Positions 26,201-38,600 of a DNA stretch of 64,000 bases are shown piece by piece. Origin of the DNA: Liolophura sinensis (Eukaryota > Mollusca > Polyplacophora > Chitonida > Chitonidae). The notes beneath the pieces are model-generated. The model was not told where the DNA came from, searched no databases, and was given only the letters and a program-made list of their open reading frames with translations. Position 1 is the first letter of the stretch. Each line of letters begins with the position of its first letter. The stretch covers positions 4,625,001-4,689,000 of the forward strand of contig NC_088299.1 of assembly GCF_032854445.1 (NCBI RefSeq), written 5' to 3'. The position numbers and the translations under genes were made by a program.

Positions 26201-29200
26201 CGTATAAATGTATACAGAAAGCTAAAATGTAAAGACAAAAACCTTCACTCATACTTATTCAGAGATCTCTGAAATATGCACCTTTTGACATTGTGTAAAA
26301 CTTTGAGGATTTCTGTCTCAGGTCTGCCTTGTTAGAGCACATGCCTCTGATTGAGAACCGCAGTAAGAACGTGTTCTCTAACGGAGATGCTGGAAGCTTG
26401 GAGGAGGATCTGATTGAAGGAGATGAGGAGACGGAAAGCAGAAATGTTCAGAATACGCAACAGACAGAGGTGAGTGCAAACTGCCAGTCTCTGTCAGTTA
26501 GGGGGTGGAATGTGACAAACATCTCGTGGGAAAAAAATTGTTCAAAGGCCATTCTAAAATAACTCGTCTGACAGAAAAAATTATCGTAGGTAGGTAGGGA
26601 ATGTTTTATTTTATTCAGGGTAATGAATAAAAGAGGAGAAATAAAAATAGAAGTTCCATCAAAAGCCCAGCAAAAACTTCAGGGTTTAAAACCTTCTTTG
26701 GAGGGCAGGTGAGGTTACCACAGCAAATATATTCTTAATGATGTCGAGATATGTACGATTGTAATGGGATGTTTTTGAGAGACAAAGCCTTGAATTTCAG
26801 ATCATTCAGATTATTTAATTTAGATCATTACATGTGATTAATACTTCATGTATAGTAAGGAGCAAGCATGACTGAATTACTCATTTTGCCTAATTTTGAG
26901 ACGTCTTCTCATCTTAAAAGATGTTATACGGTTTGTATGGATGTTACAAGTAGGGTAATTGCTGTATGGTTCTGTGCCTCTGGTTATTGGGACATAGCAA
27001 TGGCTGTCGTGTGCTTGATATCAATTCCTTCTGGATTGTCCAGAGCTGTTGTGGAATAAATCAGCAGGTGTGTATTAAAGGTACTTGTCGGGTATAGTCA
27101 CTCAGGTGTTAAGTTAGAGAAAATTTTGTTAGTGCACACAGTCAAAGAAAGATAAGAACCAGGGTCCGATACCAACGAAACCATTACTGACTGAAGTCAA
27201 ATTTTGAAAAACGATCGTAAGCCTTATTTTTGAGCTTCAAAACTTGAAATTTGTCCCCTTCATTAATGTTATGTAAAGACAAACATGTCTAAATTTCAAC
27301 TTCCAGTATTAAAAACTGAGCATCGTGAAGAGTTTTTAAATTTTTGACTTAAGTCAGAAATAGCTGTGTGGAATCCAGTCCAGTTTACTAAATGGGTGCG
27401 CAGGTAAACTTTTTGGGTGCACTGGCTGAAGGGCAAATGCGTACATGTATGTGCATCTATGCAACCTAAAGATCTCATGAATAAATTCATTGATGTACCG
27501 CCAACAAATGACTATCTTTTGCCTACTATTTCAGAGTCAGAGTATTTTAGATTTAATAGGCGACACTAATTCAACGCCAGTTATTCCCACAAGTCAACCA
27601 ATCAAGTCTGGGAGTGGGGCTGCAGATTTGCTTGATCTCCTGGGGGATGTCAGTACAACTAATACAGGTATGTTCCTTCGTTTAATGACATATGCTTAAA
27701 AGATTCAGTGGGTTTTGCCTTTCTCCGATGATTAAATAGCTGGCTAGTGTTCTTCTCTTGATCGACAAGGTCGCGTTTTCACATCCAGTTCTCACTGGAT
27801 CAGGTCCGGCCTTAAGTTAGGAGGTTTGTCAGGTATCTGGCGAAGGCCTGAAATTTTCACATTCAGTTTGTTCTCATGGTCAAGTTCAAACTCAAACTCA
27901 ATTTGCTGTCGATATGTTAGCTCAAGTTGGTGGTAATCTAATAGCTACATCCGTCTAAAAGTAATGTTGGAGAAAAGCTGTAACAAAAAAATTGTATAAG
28001 GAATGGCATTCTACTCTCAGATGACTGAAGGATATCCTGTTACAGGTAATTCAAGGTAATTCTGTAGCTATTTGTAAATAGAAGCCCATTTCAAAATACC
28101 GAAAGGGTGAAAAGCCGCAGCATGAAATAGCCTAGGGGCGTGTTCTTTAATTGTGACAAAAAGTCACTGTGTTGGCCAGTTTGTGAAATTTGAAAGACAT
28201 CATCATTTTGTTTGATGTGGCAGTCATTTCGAATTTGCTCTGGTGTTTTTTCAAGGTCTGCAGCAACCTGCGGATGGCTGTGCCCGGTTTCTTTCCACCC
28301 CCCACCCCCCATAATGCTGGTCGCCATTGTATAAGTGAAATATTCTTGAGTATGGCTTTAAGCACCAATCAAATAAATAAATATGTCATACCATGAATAT
28401 CGGCATTGGCATCCAATAACAGGGAAAGAAATGTTAATGTTAGGAGTGATGTCTTTATTAGTATTAAAAGTATTAAGTCAGGTTTTGCACACACAGTGAC
28501 ACCAGGGGAATGTCCCATTGTCGATGAGCTGTGTGCATATTAATGACCTTAAATTACAAAATTCAGTACTGCGTGTGTTGTGTATTAAGATCACTGTTAA
28601 AATAAATGATAGGGATGGTATCTTAAAAAGTACTGCATGTACTGAGCTCAGGTATTGATGACATGTAAAGCACAATGACAGAGAAAAGCTAACTGATAGC
28701 CTTGCTAACAAATCTTAATTGTGGGATGTGGCAGCTATTCTGAATTTGCACTTGAGTTTTTCTTTTTCACTGTACAGGTTCTGTATTTGAGTTTGTTTTT
28801 TGGGGTTTTTTTTTTCCAGTGAACACGCCTTCACCAGTGAACAATTTGATGGGTGGACTCATCCCAGCTACGCAACCAGCATTTAATCAACTAAATGGAG
28901 GCACCAGTAAGTTTGGAATGTTGTGAAGATGCGTAAGAAGTCAGAAACCTAGTATGTTCTTATTTTTGCTGAAGCGAAACCGGAAGGCAAGGTGAATCAT
29001 GCACTGACTAGACGTGTAAACTTTGATAATGGTGATTTGTTTTCAAATAAAAAACCAAGGTATACATGTGTATATTCCAATGTGAAAGACTTTGAGAAGG
29101 CTTTATTCAAACTTGTGTGGTTATCTAATTGTTCAGCAGTACAAGTGTAGGAATGGGACCGTCAGTGGAGTGATGTAAAAAAACAATGGGGAACTTGTAA

Positions 29201-31519
29201 AATGCCCACCCCCCTCTATCAGATCAGTCAAAATCTATGAACTCTTCTATCCTCTCCTTTATTACATCACAATTATCTTTATCACAATTATCATGTTATC
29301 AATTACCTCATAAAACACCTGCCTACCCAAGCGCTGCAATGTCACAGAAGAAAACGATGTGTTAGACTGAGGTTTGGACTATTCTGTGCTACTCACCCTC
29401 GAGTCACCCATTGTATGCGTCCCAAGTGTTACCCTATTTATGTATTTATTTGATTGCTGTTTTATGCCATACTCAGTGATATTTCACCTATACAATGACA
29501 GCCAGCATAATGGTGAAAACCATTTGCAGGTTTCTGGAAAACCTTCACGCTTTCGACCTTAGGGGAAGTCAGCATGAGCTTCCTCTCCCCTTCACAAACT
29601 CACAGTGATCGCATTCATTGGTGAAGGGCTTCTTGGTCATTGTACTGCGCAAGCACGCTAACCACCAGGCCTCAAATGTGATCTGTGTCACTGATAAAAG
29701 TACAAGAGTAAATACCTAGGTCTGCCGAAAGCAGGTAATAATTGCACTTGTGGTATTAAAATGTGGCTTGCAGGCATTAAATGTATTATTTTGAATAGCT
29801 GTCTTTGGTATTGTACTTTTTTCCATGTCAGAATAATTTTGTTTTCAGCTAACAACATGTCCTTGACTGCCTTCAACAAGAATGGGGTGCTGGTAGAGTT
29901 TAACTGTGAACGTATCGATAACGGAGTTACTGCCATCAACATGTCCGCCTCAAACTCCTCCTCCTCTCCAATATCAGACTTTGTATTCCAGGCTGCCGTG
30001 CCTAAGGTAAACACACAGGAGCTACTGATGATGTCTTGTCCGAAAAAATGTAATTGATCATCATTATTTGGAGGACCACAGTCTGTTTTTTTTTTGTTGT
30101 TTTTTGTTTTTTTTCTCGATTCATTAACAGCAAGGTCACAAAAAGTAAACTTTACTTTCCTATTCTGTTCAAGTGCATTTAATTAACACGAATTGCGATT
30201 TGCACTCTGCGATGTATTAATAACCCTTTGGCAAAATTGGCCTATGTGTCAGTTTGTACATCCATTTCCTTGTAAAAAAAAGTGCTCTGTTTGTTAAATT
30301 TTTGTTGCCATGTTTACCAAATTTCTACAAGACATGCACTCATTGGTGGAGAAGAATCCAGTTGACATACTTCTGTTTTGGGCAGTAAAGTGAAAAATTA
30401 CTTGTAGGGCTTGTAAACACAGAATAATATTTGGTTCAGGACATGGTTCTTTTTCTCCCGCTTATTTCCAAACTTGTCTCGTCTGTAAATCTCTACAATT
30501 AGAGGCACATTTAACATATCCCTACTTGAATAGTTAATTGTTTTTTTTTTTGGTTTGCAGTCATTCCAACTGGTTCTTCAGTCCCCATCAGGAAACATGT
30601 TACCTGCTAATAACATGGGCAGTGTCACACAGGCTATTAGACTGGAAAACCCACAGAAGGTATGAAAGAGCCACATGCAAGTGTGTGGGGCCGAGTTCAC
30701 TTTCAAACAAAAACTTGCTGATTTTTGGCTCAGATTAGTTAGTCTTTTGATATTCTAACTTAGAAAAAATCTTTTTGTTTTCTTAGTTTCTAAGTTGTTC
30801 CAAACTCAAGATGTACTGTTCATGGTTCACTGCCTATCTCCTAGTTCATAATGGGTAGCAACATGATACCATGAGAAAGATTTATAACCTGAACAAATCA
30901 GTTCCAAGGAACATGTATGGAAAAACACATTCTCTGCTGTTACCCTGCTATGTTTGCAAAATTAAATCATAGTACAGAATAGCACACAAAGAGTATACCC
31001 TTAGACCAGCTTTCGATTAAACAGGTTTTGCTTCCTTTTGCATTGTTGGAAAGTCTTGCACTCTGTTTTTCAAAATCATTCATCATATTGAATTGAAACT
31101 TTGTACATGGCTTCACTAAGAAAGGTTATAGATGGAGTTGAAGATACAGGCCATTCTGTCCTTTTACAACCAGTTTGGTGTGGTTTTTCTTTTGTTATGG
31201 ACCACATAGCTACATGTATTATCCTGAGCATGACTTTCAAATGTTTGGCAGTCGAATAAAATATTCTTGCAGCTTAAACTGGTCAGGGATATGTAGACAT
31301 ATAGTGAAAGCTATACTTCCAGAATGCATGTTAATGACTCTCCACACGCATGTACTCCCATGTCATCTGCGTTGACATTATAGAAAATGTGTCTGATCAA
31401 ATTTCTTCGTTTTTCAGCAACCAATTCGTATGAGGATACGAATGAGTTACAAACAGAACCAAAACACCATTACAGAACAGGGAGAAGTTAATAATTTCCC
31501 ATCAACATTGTGGCAGTAA
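14254..31519 (+). CDS. AP1G1: AP-1 complex subunit gamma-1 (gamma-adaptin), complete, 21 coding exons
   Basis: Large subunit of the clathrin adaptor AP-1, which sorts cargo at the trans-Golgi network and endosomes. Coding exons: 14254-14454, 15216-15340, 16157-16298, 16634-16730, 17525-17601, 20542-20637, 21218-21298, 21468-21566, 22376-22431, 22779-22892, 23108-23248, 23904-23958, 24478-24690, 25270-25397, 25731-25835, 26322-26469, 27535-27667, 28820-28906, 29849-30006, 30561-30659, 31418-31519. All introns are GT-AG, phases agree, and the sum is 2457 nt (818 residues), against 822-825 in vertebrates. The start follows an acceptor at 14249 and gives [19 protein letters not shown], the family N-terminus. 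Residues ~1-575 form the adaptin trunk, with marks such as [14 protein letters not shown] and [16 protein letters not shown]. The hinge carries the clathrin-box-like DLLDLLG. The gamma ear (~700-818) ends [11 protein letters not shown]. No frame disruption is seen. Introns carry SINEs. Confidence 0.97.
15400..15668 (+). repeat. Main SINE, diverged near-full-length copy
   Basis: The order of blocks matches the other copies: CAGGAGCCTGTCACCAATG, a TGAGTTCAGC B-box relic, CTTCCTCTCC, GGAAGGATTGTCAGCAACC, the CTTGAGTACAGCG block and an AATAAATAAATAAG tail. It carries an internal duplication of the TTCTTGGCT segment. It sits in the intron after exon 15216-15340. Confidence 0.8.
16853..16916 (+). 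repeat. Short tandem duplication (~33 bp)
   Basis: CTTTGATACATACAGTAATC occurs twice in direct succession within an AP1G1 intron. Confidence 0.8.
16982..17247 (+). repeat. Main SINE, full length with target-site duplication
   Basis: The tRNA-like head has A box TGGCTCAGTTGG and a B-box-like GTGAGATCAAGTCC. The body is GGAAGGTCAGCAGCAGCC to CCACCATAATGCTGG, and the tail is AACACCAATCAAATAAAAAT. CATCAAAATGG occurs at 16973-16983 and again at 17248-17258, an 11-bp target-site duplication. Confidence 0.92.
17825..17908 (+). repeat. 42-bp tandem duplication
   Basis: TTCCAAAATACATCAGAAAC starts at 17825 and at 17867, with the rest of the 42-bp unit (AACAAACTGTTCAACAAAAC) also repeated. It is intronic. 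Confidence 0.9.
18241..18255 (+). other. AP1G1: Candidate 15-nt microexon of AP1G1 (EHSKT)
   Basis: It lies in the intron between exons 17525-17601 and 20542-20637. A long pyrimidine tract ending TTTCTCATAG is followed by exactly five codons (GAG CAC TCT AAA ACG) and a consensus donor GTACGT. Both neighbouring exons meet at phase 0, so inclusion adds five residues after residue 214, between FKK and LVPQ, without changing frame (823 residues in total). From memory, vertebrate AP1G1 has isoforms differing by three residues near this junction. I could not verify that. Confidence 0.6.
19622..19643. repeat. Poly-C tract
   Basis: About 20 consecutive C residues within an AP1G1 intron. The exact length is unreliable in any assembly. 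Confidence 0.9.
20744..21018 (+). repeat. Main SINE, full length with target-site duplication
   Basis: Head TGGCTCATTTGG (A box) and GTGAGTTCAAGTCC (B box), complete body, and an AATAAATAAATAAATAAATA tail. TACTTTACTGA is found at 20733-20743 and 21019-21029, an 11-bp target-site duplication. Confidence 0.93.
21084..21167 (-). repeat. SINE 3' fragment
   Basis: Reverse-oriented tail: TTTATTTGATTGGTGTTCTA, then CGTACTCAAGAATATTTCAC and CAGCATTATGGTGGGAGGA. It ends there, without the head. Confidence 0.85.
21670..22190 (+). repeat. 202-bp tandem repeat (2.6 copies) containing a headless SINE
   Basis: TACAGACTTTCAT starts at 21671, 21873 and 22075, giving spacings of 202 bp. Each unit holds a unique TATATTATCTTTTTG segment followed by SINE body and tail from GTCTACCAGTAACCTGC to AATAAACAAATAAATAAAT. 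The third unit is shortened and diverged. It lies in the AP1G1 intron between exons 21468-21566 and 22376-22431. Confidence 0.9.
23250..23765 (+). repeat. Local imperfect repeat of CACTCACTG/TGTCATATCA units
   Basis: Irregular repeats of GTCATATCA(C/T)CCACT, GCACATTGTCATGGGCACTC and similar phrases surround the SINE at 23366. The period is irregular. Intron of AP1G1. Confidence 0.75.
23366..23553 (+). repeat. Main SINE, 5'-truncated, with target-site duplication
   Basis: Begins GCAAGTCCAGCTCATGCTGG, so the tRNA A box is missing. The body and tail are complete. TCCTATCATCCA occurs at 23354-23365 and 23554-23565, a 12-bp target-site duplication. The insertion is inside a local imperfect repeat. 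Confidence 0.9.
24154..24308 (+). repeat. Headless SINE copy
   Basis: Starts at GTGGGAAGGTCTGCCAGC and runs through the body to CACCAATC followed by an A run of about 20. No tRNA-like head. Confidence 0.9.
28255..28384 (+). repeat. Headless SINE copy with internal deletion
   Basis: Starts AAGGTCTGCAGCAACCTGCG, skips part of the GC-rich middle, and ends AATCAAATAAATAAATA. Intron of AP1G1. Confidence 0.88.
28410..28680 (+). repeat. Dispersed repeat pair, copy 1
   Basis: AATAACAGGGAAA, then a TTAATG... block, then AAGTACTGCATGTACTGAGC are shared in the same order with 36233-36350. The family is not recognised, and spacing between blocks differs. Confidence 0.5.
29433..29671 (-). repeat. Main SINE, near full length, reversed
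   Basis: Reads in reverse from the tail (TATTTATTTGATTGCTGTTT) through AATATTTCAC-like and CAGCATAATGG blocks to the head end CACGCTAACCACCAGGCCTC. Diverged. It lies in the AP1G1 intron before exon 29849-30006. Confidence 0.85.
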
Positions 31520-34015
31520 AGACTTCAAGAGTACTATTTTGCCAACAGTCCAGGGCGTTGAAATATTGCAGACTAACGCACTGTACGATATCAGAGGACG
31601 GGGAACATTGAAGAAAGTATTCAAGGGAGATCATTGTTGAGTGGAACGGAAATCTGCATGATGGACAGACCAATGGTGTTGTCATTAATTTATATAATGG
31701 AAAAAAAAAAAAGAGTTCTATTCTGAAGTGTGTGTATATATGAGAATGTACAGTTCAACCGAAGTGTTGATGTTAAATAATGGAAGTATGTGTATATTTG
31801 ATGGGTGCATGCATCAGTGGCTTCGCATAAAGGTAGGAACAGTGATGTGTGGAGCGGCCGTTGATTCAAACCTGACCATGTGAACCAGCAGGATTGGCAT
31901 TGGGAATGCTGTCTTTGTGCAGTTCTTGATATAGTGGCTGTGAAGGAAGGAGACTGAGAGTTATTGATTTCCCCACACTGCATGTAGATTTTTACATGCT
32001 AAACTTGGACGAACAGTCTGATACAGAATCAAAATAATCAGCAAGTCGTTCATTAATAAATCAATTCCCAACACTGCAGATTTACCATGCCGACGTTGTT
32101 GATGGTATGTTTCCTGCTCTTCCTATGCCAAACTTTCCTACAGTTGCATAGAAGAAGTTGTCCCGTTGCTCAGTATGTTTTCTTTGTACTCATTGGACAT
32201 TCATCACAGAAAGAACAAAAGTTTGCGGTTATTGCACTAGCTATGATCATAATTGTGTATAAACTGTGTGGTCACCGGGCATTTGAGTACAGGTTTTGTG
32301 TAGTTCTGTGTTACAGTGCTAAGTTGGCTATACAACCAATACAGTGCATGTTACCTGTAAATCCACGTGATGATCCCAAACACAGCATTGCGACATTTAT
32401 ATAAACCTACGTGTATATCCATTCCTCTTATTGACCCAAATTGATTGTTTCAAGCAAGCTTACCCCTTTTTGTTGGGATATTTATACAGATATTGTTCAA
32501 GCACAAAGTGGCATTAGTTTTATATAAAATTAATGTGTTAAAAAAATTTGTTTTTTTTTTTAAATGTGTGCATGTGTAAGGACAACAAAAAAATGGTTGA
32601 AAAAACAAGCTACATGTAGGCTATGATGAATACCTCATAGCATTGGCACAGTCCATACGTATACTGCCATGGATGAAGCCAGTGGTTTCACGTCATTGTT
32701 AAGGGTATTACAGGCTTCAAGATACCGCTTTAAGCCATGTTCTGGTGTAACTTCACGTTAGTCTCGGCACCATGTTAAACAAGATTTTTGATAATCCAAT
32801 GCTGGTTTAACTTCCCTTCAGTACAGGCATGAATAATCTGCCTCGTTAAATCATGTTTCAAAAATATGGAAGCTGAAGGTTTTATTGATACTGTTCAGTG
32901 TATGCTTTTGTATTGCTTCTAAGCCCTACACCCCACACAAAAACGCATCGTAGAGAAGGTGCTTGATGAACAGAATTTTTACCTCAGTCATAAGCATGAA
33001 GAAATTAGGGGTGTGGGTGATGGTGTGTCGAACACCTATGAAAAAATTTGATTACATACATGTATTATATTATTCGGGGAGAAATCCTTATCACTGATAA
33101 TACAGGATGTCTGTTAAGTAAAATATGATATTCACTGTACGTGTGTTTATATCCTTCCACTTTGTCAACATCAATGAACACGTGTAACTGTAACTATCTA
33201 AAGCGGCACAACATGTGCCAAAGAATATGAGGGTTAATTTTGTGAAATATATCTGCCCGTGATATGGTGCGAATACCATGTTGATCCTACCATTGTGGTG
33301 TCTATGAATACCATGGTGTATTTAAGTTACCACTAGGGGGAGAAGTAATAATTATTCCGTATTGTTACATGTTGCTATTATTTTCTGATTGTGAATGATT
33401 TTCACGCAAGCTGTGATAGATCTGCCAGCCAGCCAGTCACGTCCAACTGTTGGAGCTGCTATCTCTTATCCTTTGGTGAAACAAAGTGGTGATGCAAATT
33501 TGCTTTGGTAGTAAGAGATTCGTCTGTACTACTGTACATGTACATAGGTGGTGTGACTGCACACTGCCTACATTTGGAAGTGCATAATTTATACCTGATC
33601 AAAAACTATACAAATGCGGGGTGTGCCTTTACATGTACTGCATTATACACTGTGACAGTGGCAGAGTCACATCCCAAAAGACTGTTCAGTGTAGTACAAC
33701 AGCTGTGAGCGCATACAGTATGTAAAACCTGTAAAGATTAACGAACACTGCAAGGGAAGCAACTCTAGGTGTATATAACTATTGTGTATAGCAGAGTATC
33801 TTGCCTCTGAACTCGATTGCTTCAAAAATCATAGTTATGAAGAGCCGACTTTGCTATGTGTATAGTTGTGTATTTAATAGCTGTCCTTGATCTGTTTTAA
33901 CAAAGTTTGGCTTGAAGGTTAGGGAGTACAATCATTAAAGGTCTATTAAGGATAATCTATGTTGTTTATTGTAAGAGAAATTATGACAATAAATCTAATT
34001 ATGTGTAATTTCCAG
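31520..34015 (+). other. AP1G1 3' untranslated region (inferred)
   Basis: There is no coding exon here. AATAAA hexamers lie at 32055-32060 and at 33988-33993, and the latter is followed by a GT-rich stretch around 34005-34030. A 3'UTR of ~0.55 kb or ~2.5 kb is therefore possible. The short forward frame around 32087-32404 has no family resemblance. Confidence 0.45.
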
Positions 34016-34098
34016 TGTTTTGTTAAATGATTTGTTAAATGAAATGTGCTTATTGATGCAGTATTGGGCACTTGCTGCCCTAACACTTGTGTTACTAT

Positions 34099-34369
34099 GT
34101 GGGGGGTCCTCCGTGGTCGTGGGGCTTGGCACGTCAAAGCGGTGCCATGACCCAGGAGCCTCCCATCAATGCGATCGCTGTGAGTTCAAGCCCAGCTCAT
34201 GCTGGCTTATCTCCGGCTGTACGGGGGAGGGTCTGTCAGCAAGCTGGGGATGGCTGTGGTTTCCCTTGCACTCTGCCCAGTTTCCCCCACCATAATGCTG
34301 GCCACTGTTGTGTAAGTAAAAAAATTCTTGAGTACGGCGTAAAAACACCAATCAAGTGAATAAATAAAT
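34099..34369 (+). repeat. Main SINE, full length, diverged head
   Basis: Head region with GTGAGTTCAAGCCCAGC (B box), body GGGTCTGTCAGCAAGCTGG, and tail CACCAATCAAGTGAATAAAT. The A box is rearranged (CGTGGTCGTGGGGCTTGG). Confidence 0.88.
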
Positions 34370-34943
34370 ACATTGTGGGCATTTTGATCTCAAACCCATA
34401 AGGGTGTGGGTTCCCTTGCCAAAAAACTGTTTTGGTTTGAAGTGAACAATGACAACATTGTCTTCCCTTTGGGTTCACTACATTTGTATATATATACGGG
34501 GTAGGCAGAATCACAAACTAACATCAACGCATATCCCTATCATGTATGATGTGACTATTCAAACATGTGAAAGATCTGTAAGACTTCCTCAATGCATTTC
34601 TACAATCATGAAAGTTCACCCTTTTTCTGAGTGTCTCTTGTCTACCCACATGCAATCTCATTCAGCAGCATACTTTCGGCATGAAGAGGACTACAGTAAA
34701 ACAATGAGCTCCTCACTAACTGCTTTAATGCTGTCACCCCAAAATCGCAAAAATGACTGGCTTATTTTTAATTCGCCAAATTTGTCCCTTAGTGAGGCAA
34801 CATTATCCATTTTCCTGGAATTTTCCTTAACATGACATTACCGAGGGTTGTTGCCAAGGGGGCCTTGATGGCAATAAGCATTCAACAACATTTGTAAAGT
34901 TCCACCATGAAGGGTGGCGTTGGTCTTCGTCTCCAGGTTGTTG

Positions 34944-35087
34944 GTGGTAAAGTCTGCCAGCAATCTGCAGATGGTCTTAGGCTGCTGCTAGACTCTCTCT
35001 GGTTTCCTCCCACCATGATACTGGCTGCTAGTGTCTAAGTGAAATATTCTTCAGTATGGTGTAAAACATCAATCAAATGAATAAATC
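34944..35087 (+). repeat. Headless SINE copy
   Basis: Starts GTGGTAAAGTCTGCCAGC and ends ACATCAATCAAATGAATAAAT. It is 42 bp from the next full-length copy. Confidence 0.85.
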
Positions 35088-35128
35088 CACAAATATGGTT
35101 AAAATCTATGCTACATAGTGAAACGTTA

Positions 35129-35398
35129 GGGGGCCTCCGTGGCTCAGTTGGTTAGTGCGCTAGTGCAGAGTAATGACCCAGGAGTCTCTCACCAATGCGG
35201 TCGCTGTGAGTTCAAGTCCAGCTCATGCTGGCTACCTCTACGGCCATACGTGGGAAGGTCTGCCAGCAACCTGCGGATGGTTGTGGGTTTCCCTCGCACT
35301 CTGCCCGGTTTCCACCCACCATAATGCTGGCCACCGTTGTATAAGTGAAATATTCTTGAGTACGGCGTAAAATACCAATCAAATAAAGAAATCAACAT
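35129..35398 (+). repeat. Main SINE, full length with target-site duplication
   Basis: GGGGGCCTCCGTGGCTCAGT head, GTGAGTTCAAGTCC B box, complete body, and an AATCAAATAAAGAAATC tail. TGAAACGTTA is present at 35119-35128 and 35399-35408. Confidence 0.93.
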
Positions 35399-35666
35399 TG
35401 AAACGTTAATAAATTCCACAAGGCCAGAAGTTGACGCCAAGCATTTATATGTAAGTTTTTTCCTCTCACAAAACTGGCTGTTGTGCAATGGATACATTTT
35501 AGAGTACCTCGATCAACATCTTTCCCCAGTCTGAGACATGAATCAATTATAACTAAACTTTCCACTTTGTTTTGATATTTTTTTTTCAAAAAATTTATAT
35601 ATCTCTAAATTCAGATCATGAACAAATGCCTTCAAACTGAAAAAAAGATATGAAAACAACTCAGCA

Positions 35667-38600
35667 CTACATTTTCTGTTCTGGTTTTGAAGGGGAAAAT
35701 TTGCTGCATTCGTTGCATGCTGATTTCAGATCTGGGTAAACAAATTTATAGCCAAGTTCCAGAGTTCGTTTTGGTATCACTTTTTGACCTTCAAGAATCA
35801 CCTTTGCCCGCTCCTCCCCATACACCCAGTTGAAAACAAATCCTGGGACAGGGAACACAGCTGGTCGCCTAAGTTCACCCGCAAACGTCTTTGTAAAATC
35901 TAAATTTGTGGCTGTCTGGGGCGCAACTCCATTCAGAATTCCAGTTACATGATCATTCATAATTGCGTAGGCAAAAATTCCAGCAATGTCCTGCACATGT
36001 ATCCATGGAAACCACTGCTGACCTGACCCAATGCGGCCTCCAAGTCCCAGGAAGAAGGGGAGATAAATCTGCTGGATCATACCGCTTTCTCTTCCAAGAA
36101 CAACACCTGAAACCGATATTTATTTTGTTTTCAATGTGGCTTTACACGTAATTGGTGAGCAGAGGTAACAACACTGATTATGTAAGTCTAAGGTACTTCA
36201 CTGGCTTTTTTCATATCCTGAGTCAAATTGCCCAATAACAGGGAAAACAATATTAATTACATATTAATTTAAAAGTTAGGGTTGGCATCTCACAAAGTAC
36301 TGCATATACTGAGCTCAGTTTTTCATACTTATGAAGCATGTCAAAGCCAAAACTGCTTCAAACAGGCTGACAACTCACCTGACCTCACCACCACGTGGCG
36401 TACATTTTTCTCTGTAGGAACAGACGCTGCCTTCTCCCAGGCTACTGTCAATCGAGACAAGAAATCATAGTCACCTCCCTTGGAGCACTCTTCTGTGTAT
36501 TCCATAGTTGGATGGGGTTCATAGTAGGCTGTTGCATGAAATAAAATTCAATATTCAAATTTAAATTTAATACTTTTTATATACACAACATACATTCACA
36601 GATTGTTGACTTTGATCTTTTCTCCAGAACAATATTTGTTGTTCGCTTGTGCGTAAACATCTTTCATAGTATATATCCTCAACAGGCACACAAAACATAG
36701 AAACTGTAAATCATTCATGAAAGCATACCAGTATGACAACAACAATACCACTTCCAAATAACGAATGAAAGAATCTATTTATTTATTTATTTGATTGGTG
36801 TTTTACACCGTACTCAAGAATATTTCACTTATACGACGGAATGAAAGAAAGATTGTAATCTATTCAAGGTTTTCAAATGGTAACAAGTGAGAAAACCATT
36901 TGTAACAAGAGAGAAAAGCATTTGTAACAAGAGAGAAAAGCATTTGTAAGGAAACAGACTATTTGGCTGATGACCTAAAAAGACTTTAAAAAGCTGTTTA
37001 TAAACAAATTTTCACATCTCCTACCTGTTTGAGCCACCAGAAAAATAGATGTGCCGAGGCCCACAACAGGACAAACAGCAATAATTTCATTGCAAATGAA
37101 TAAAATAGCCCAAAACTTGGTCTGTATTAATCTTAAGTTGATGAGTTACAGTTCAATTTTGAGTCCTTTTGTTCATTTTCAGAAAGATTATGGTTTTTTT
37201 TGTTCTGGTTGGGAACTTTATAATTCAAGTTCAATACAGACCAAGTTTAGCACTATTTTATACATATATTTTATGGTAAAGCTATGTTCCATTTCGAAAA
37301 AAAATGTCTGCTAAACTGATCCGAGACGGACTGATAGACTTACAGAAGAAGTGTAAACAGGAAGGGGAAGAGTAAGAGAATCCCCAAATTAAACAGTTCC
37401 ACTGAAAGTTTATAAATGTGAGCTCACCTACTCCAGACATACTGACAAACACTTTGGGTGGTTTGTCAGCTTCAGCCACAGCATTGGCTAAAGCCTTAGT
37501 TGTTTCCACACGGCTGGACCACACCGTCTTCTTAAATTCATCTGTCCACCTGGACATTGATTAACAAAAATTTTAAAGAATTATCAGAAAACTGAAATGC
37601 GGGCAGAAGTTTTGGGTATACACATTGAAAATCTGGATATTGCTCTGGTTGACCATATATATATATATATGGATTCGAGCGCCCATCCCAATATAAGCCA
37701 TTACAGTCATCCATGGCTAACTCACCTGAAAACAGGTTTAAAAACCCTTAGCAAAAATCAACCTTATATGTATTTTTTTATTTTTATATATTTATTTCAA
37801 AAATACTACACTTATATGTGGGTGGCCAGCGTTATGGTGGGAGGAAGCCCACGACCATCCACATTTTACTGGCAGACCTTCCCATGAACGACCAGAGAGG
37901 AAACCAGCACAAGCTGGATTTGAACTACATGTACGGCATCAAAGTGGAACTGTGCCCTGGCCTTCTTTTGTAAGTAAATCTATTTGTCTTTGGTCATGCA
38001 ACTCACCTTCTGAGTGGGTTAAGAAACTGTTCCCCAGCCATACTGACCACTGCTGTACACCCTTCCGGCAAGCCATCCTTCGACAAATTGGACTGAAAAC
38101 AACAACACACAAGAGTTCAGGTGAACACAACATACCCCCCCCCCCCACCCCAACAGCAGCATTGTGGTGAGTACAACCCATGAGAGGAATCTTGATGGGT
38201 ACTGATGATGGACAAATGTGTCCTCCACAAATGAAAACTTAATGTGGAATACAGCTGAAGTTGTAGCCCGGACACGAAATCATTTCTATTTATATAGTAT
38301 GTATCTATAAGGCAAACAGCTACCCGGTTACCATGACAACCACGAAAATGGACAAATTTAAATCGTGACACATTGTCCTCTGTGAACCTCTCTATCCACC
38401 AAAAATTAAAACTGTTGCAGTTATAGCCCAAACATGAATAATGTCAGATGGACAGATGGACAAAATCGATATAACATAATACGTAATTAATACATAATTA
38501 AAATTACCAAGCACAAAGGTCAGATATTGGATAAACGGAGAAAACGTTTTTTGAGACATTTTTAAACACCGTTCTTGACCGCTTGTTGTCACTAAACCCT

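Noticed and set aside
32087-32404. Forward 105-codon frame in the AP1G1 3' region
   Set aside because: No family resemblance, it follows the AP1G1 stop on the same strand, and it is most simply 3'UTR.
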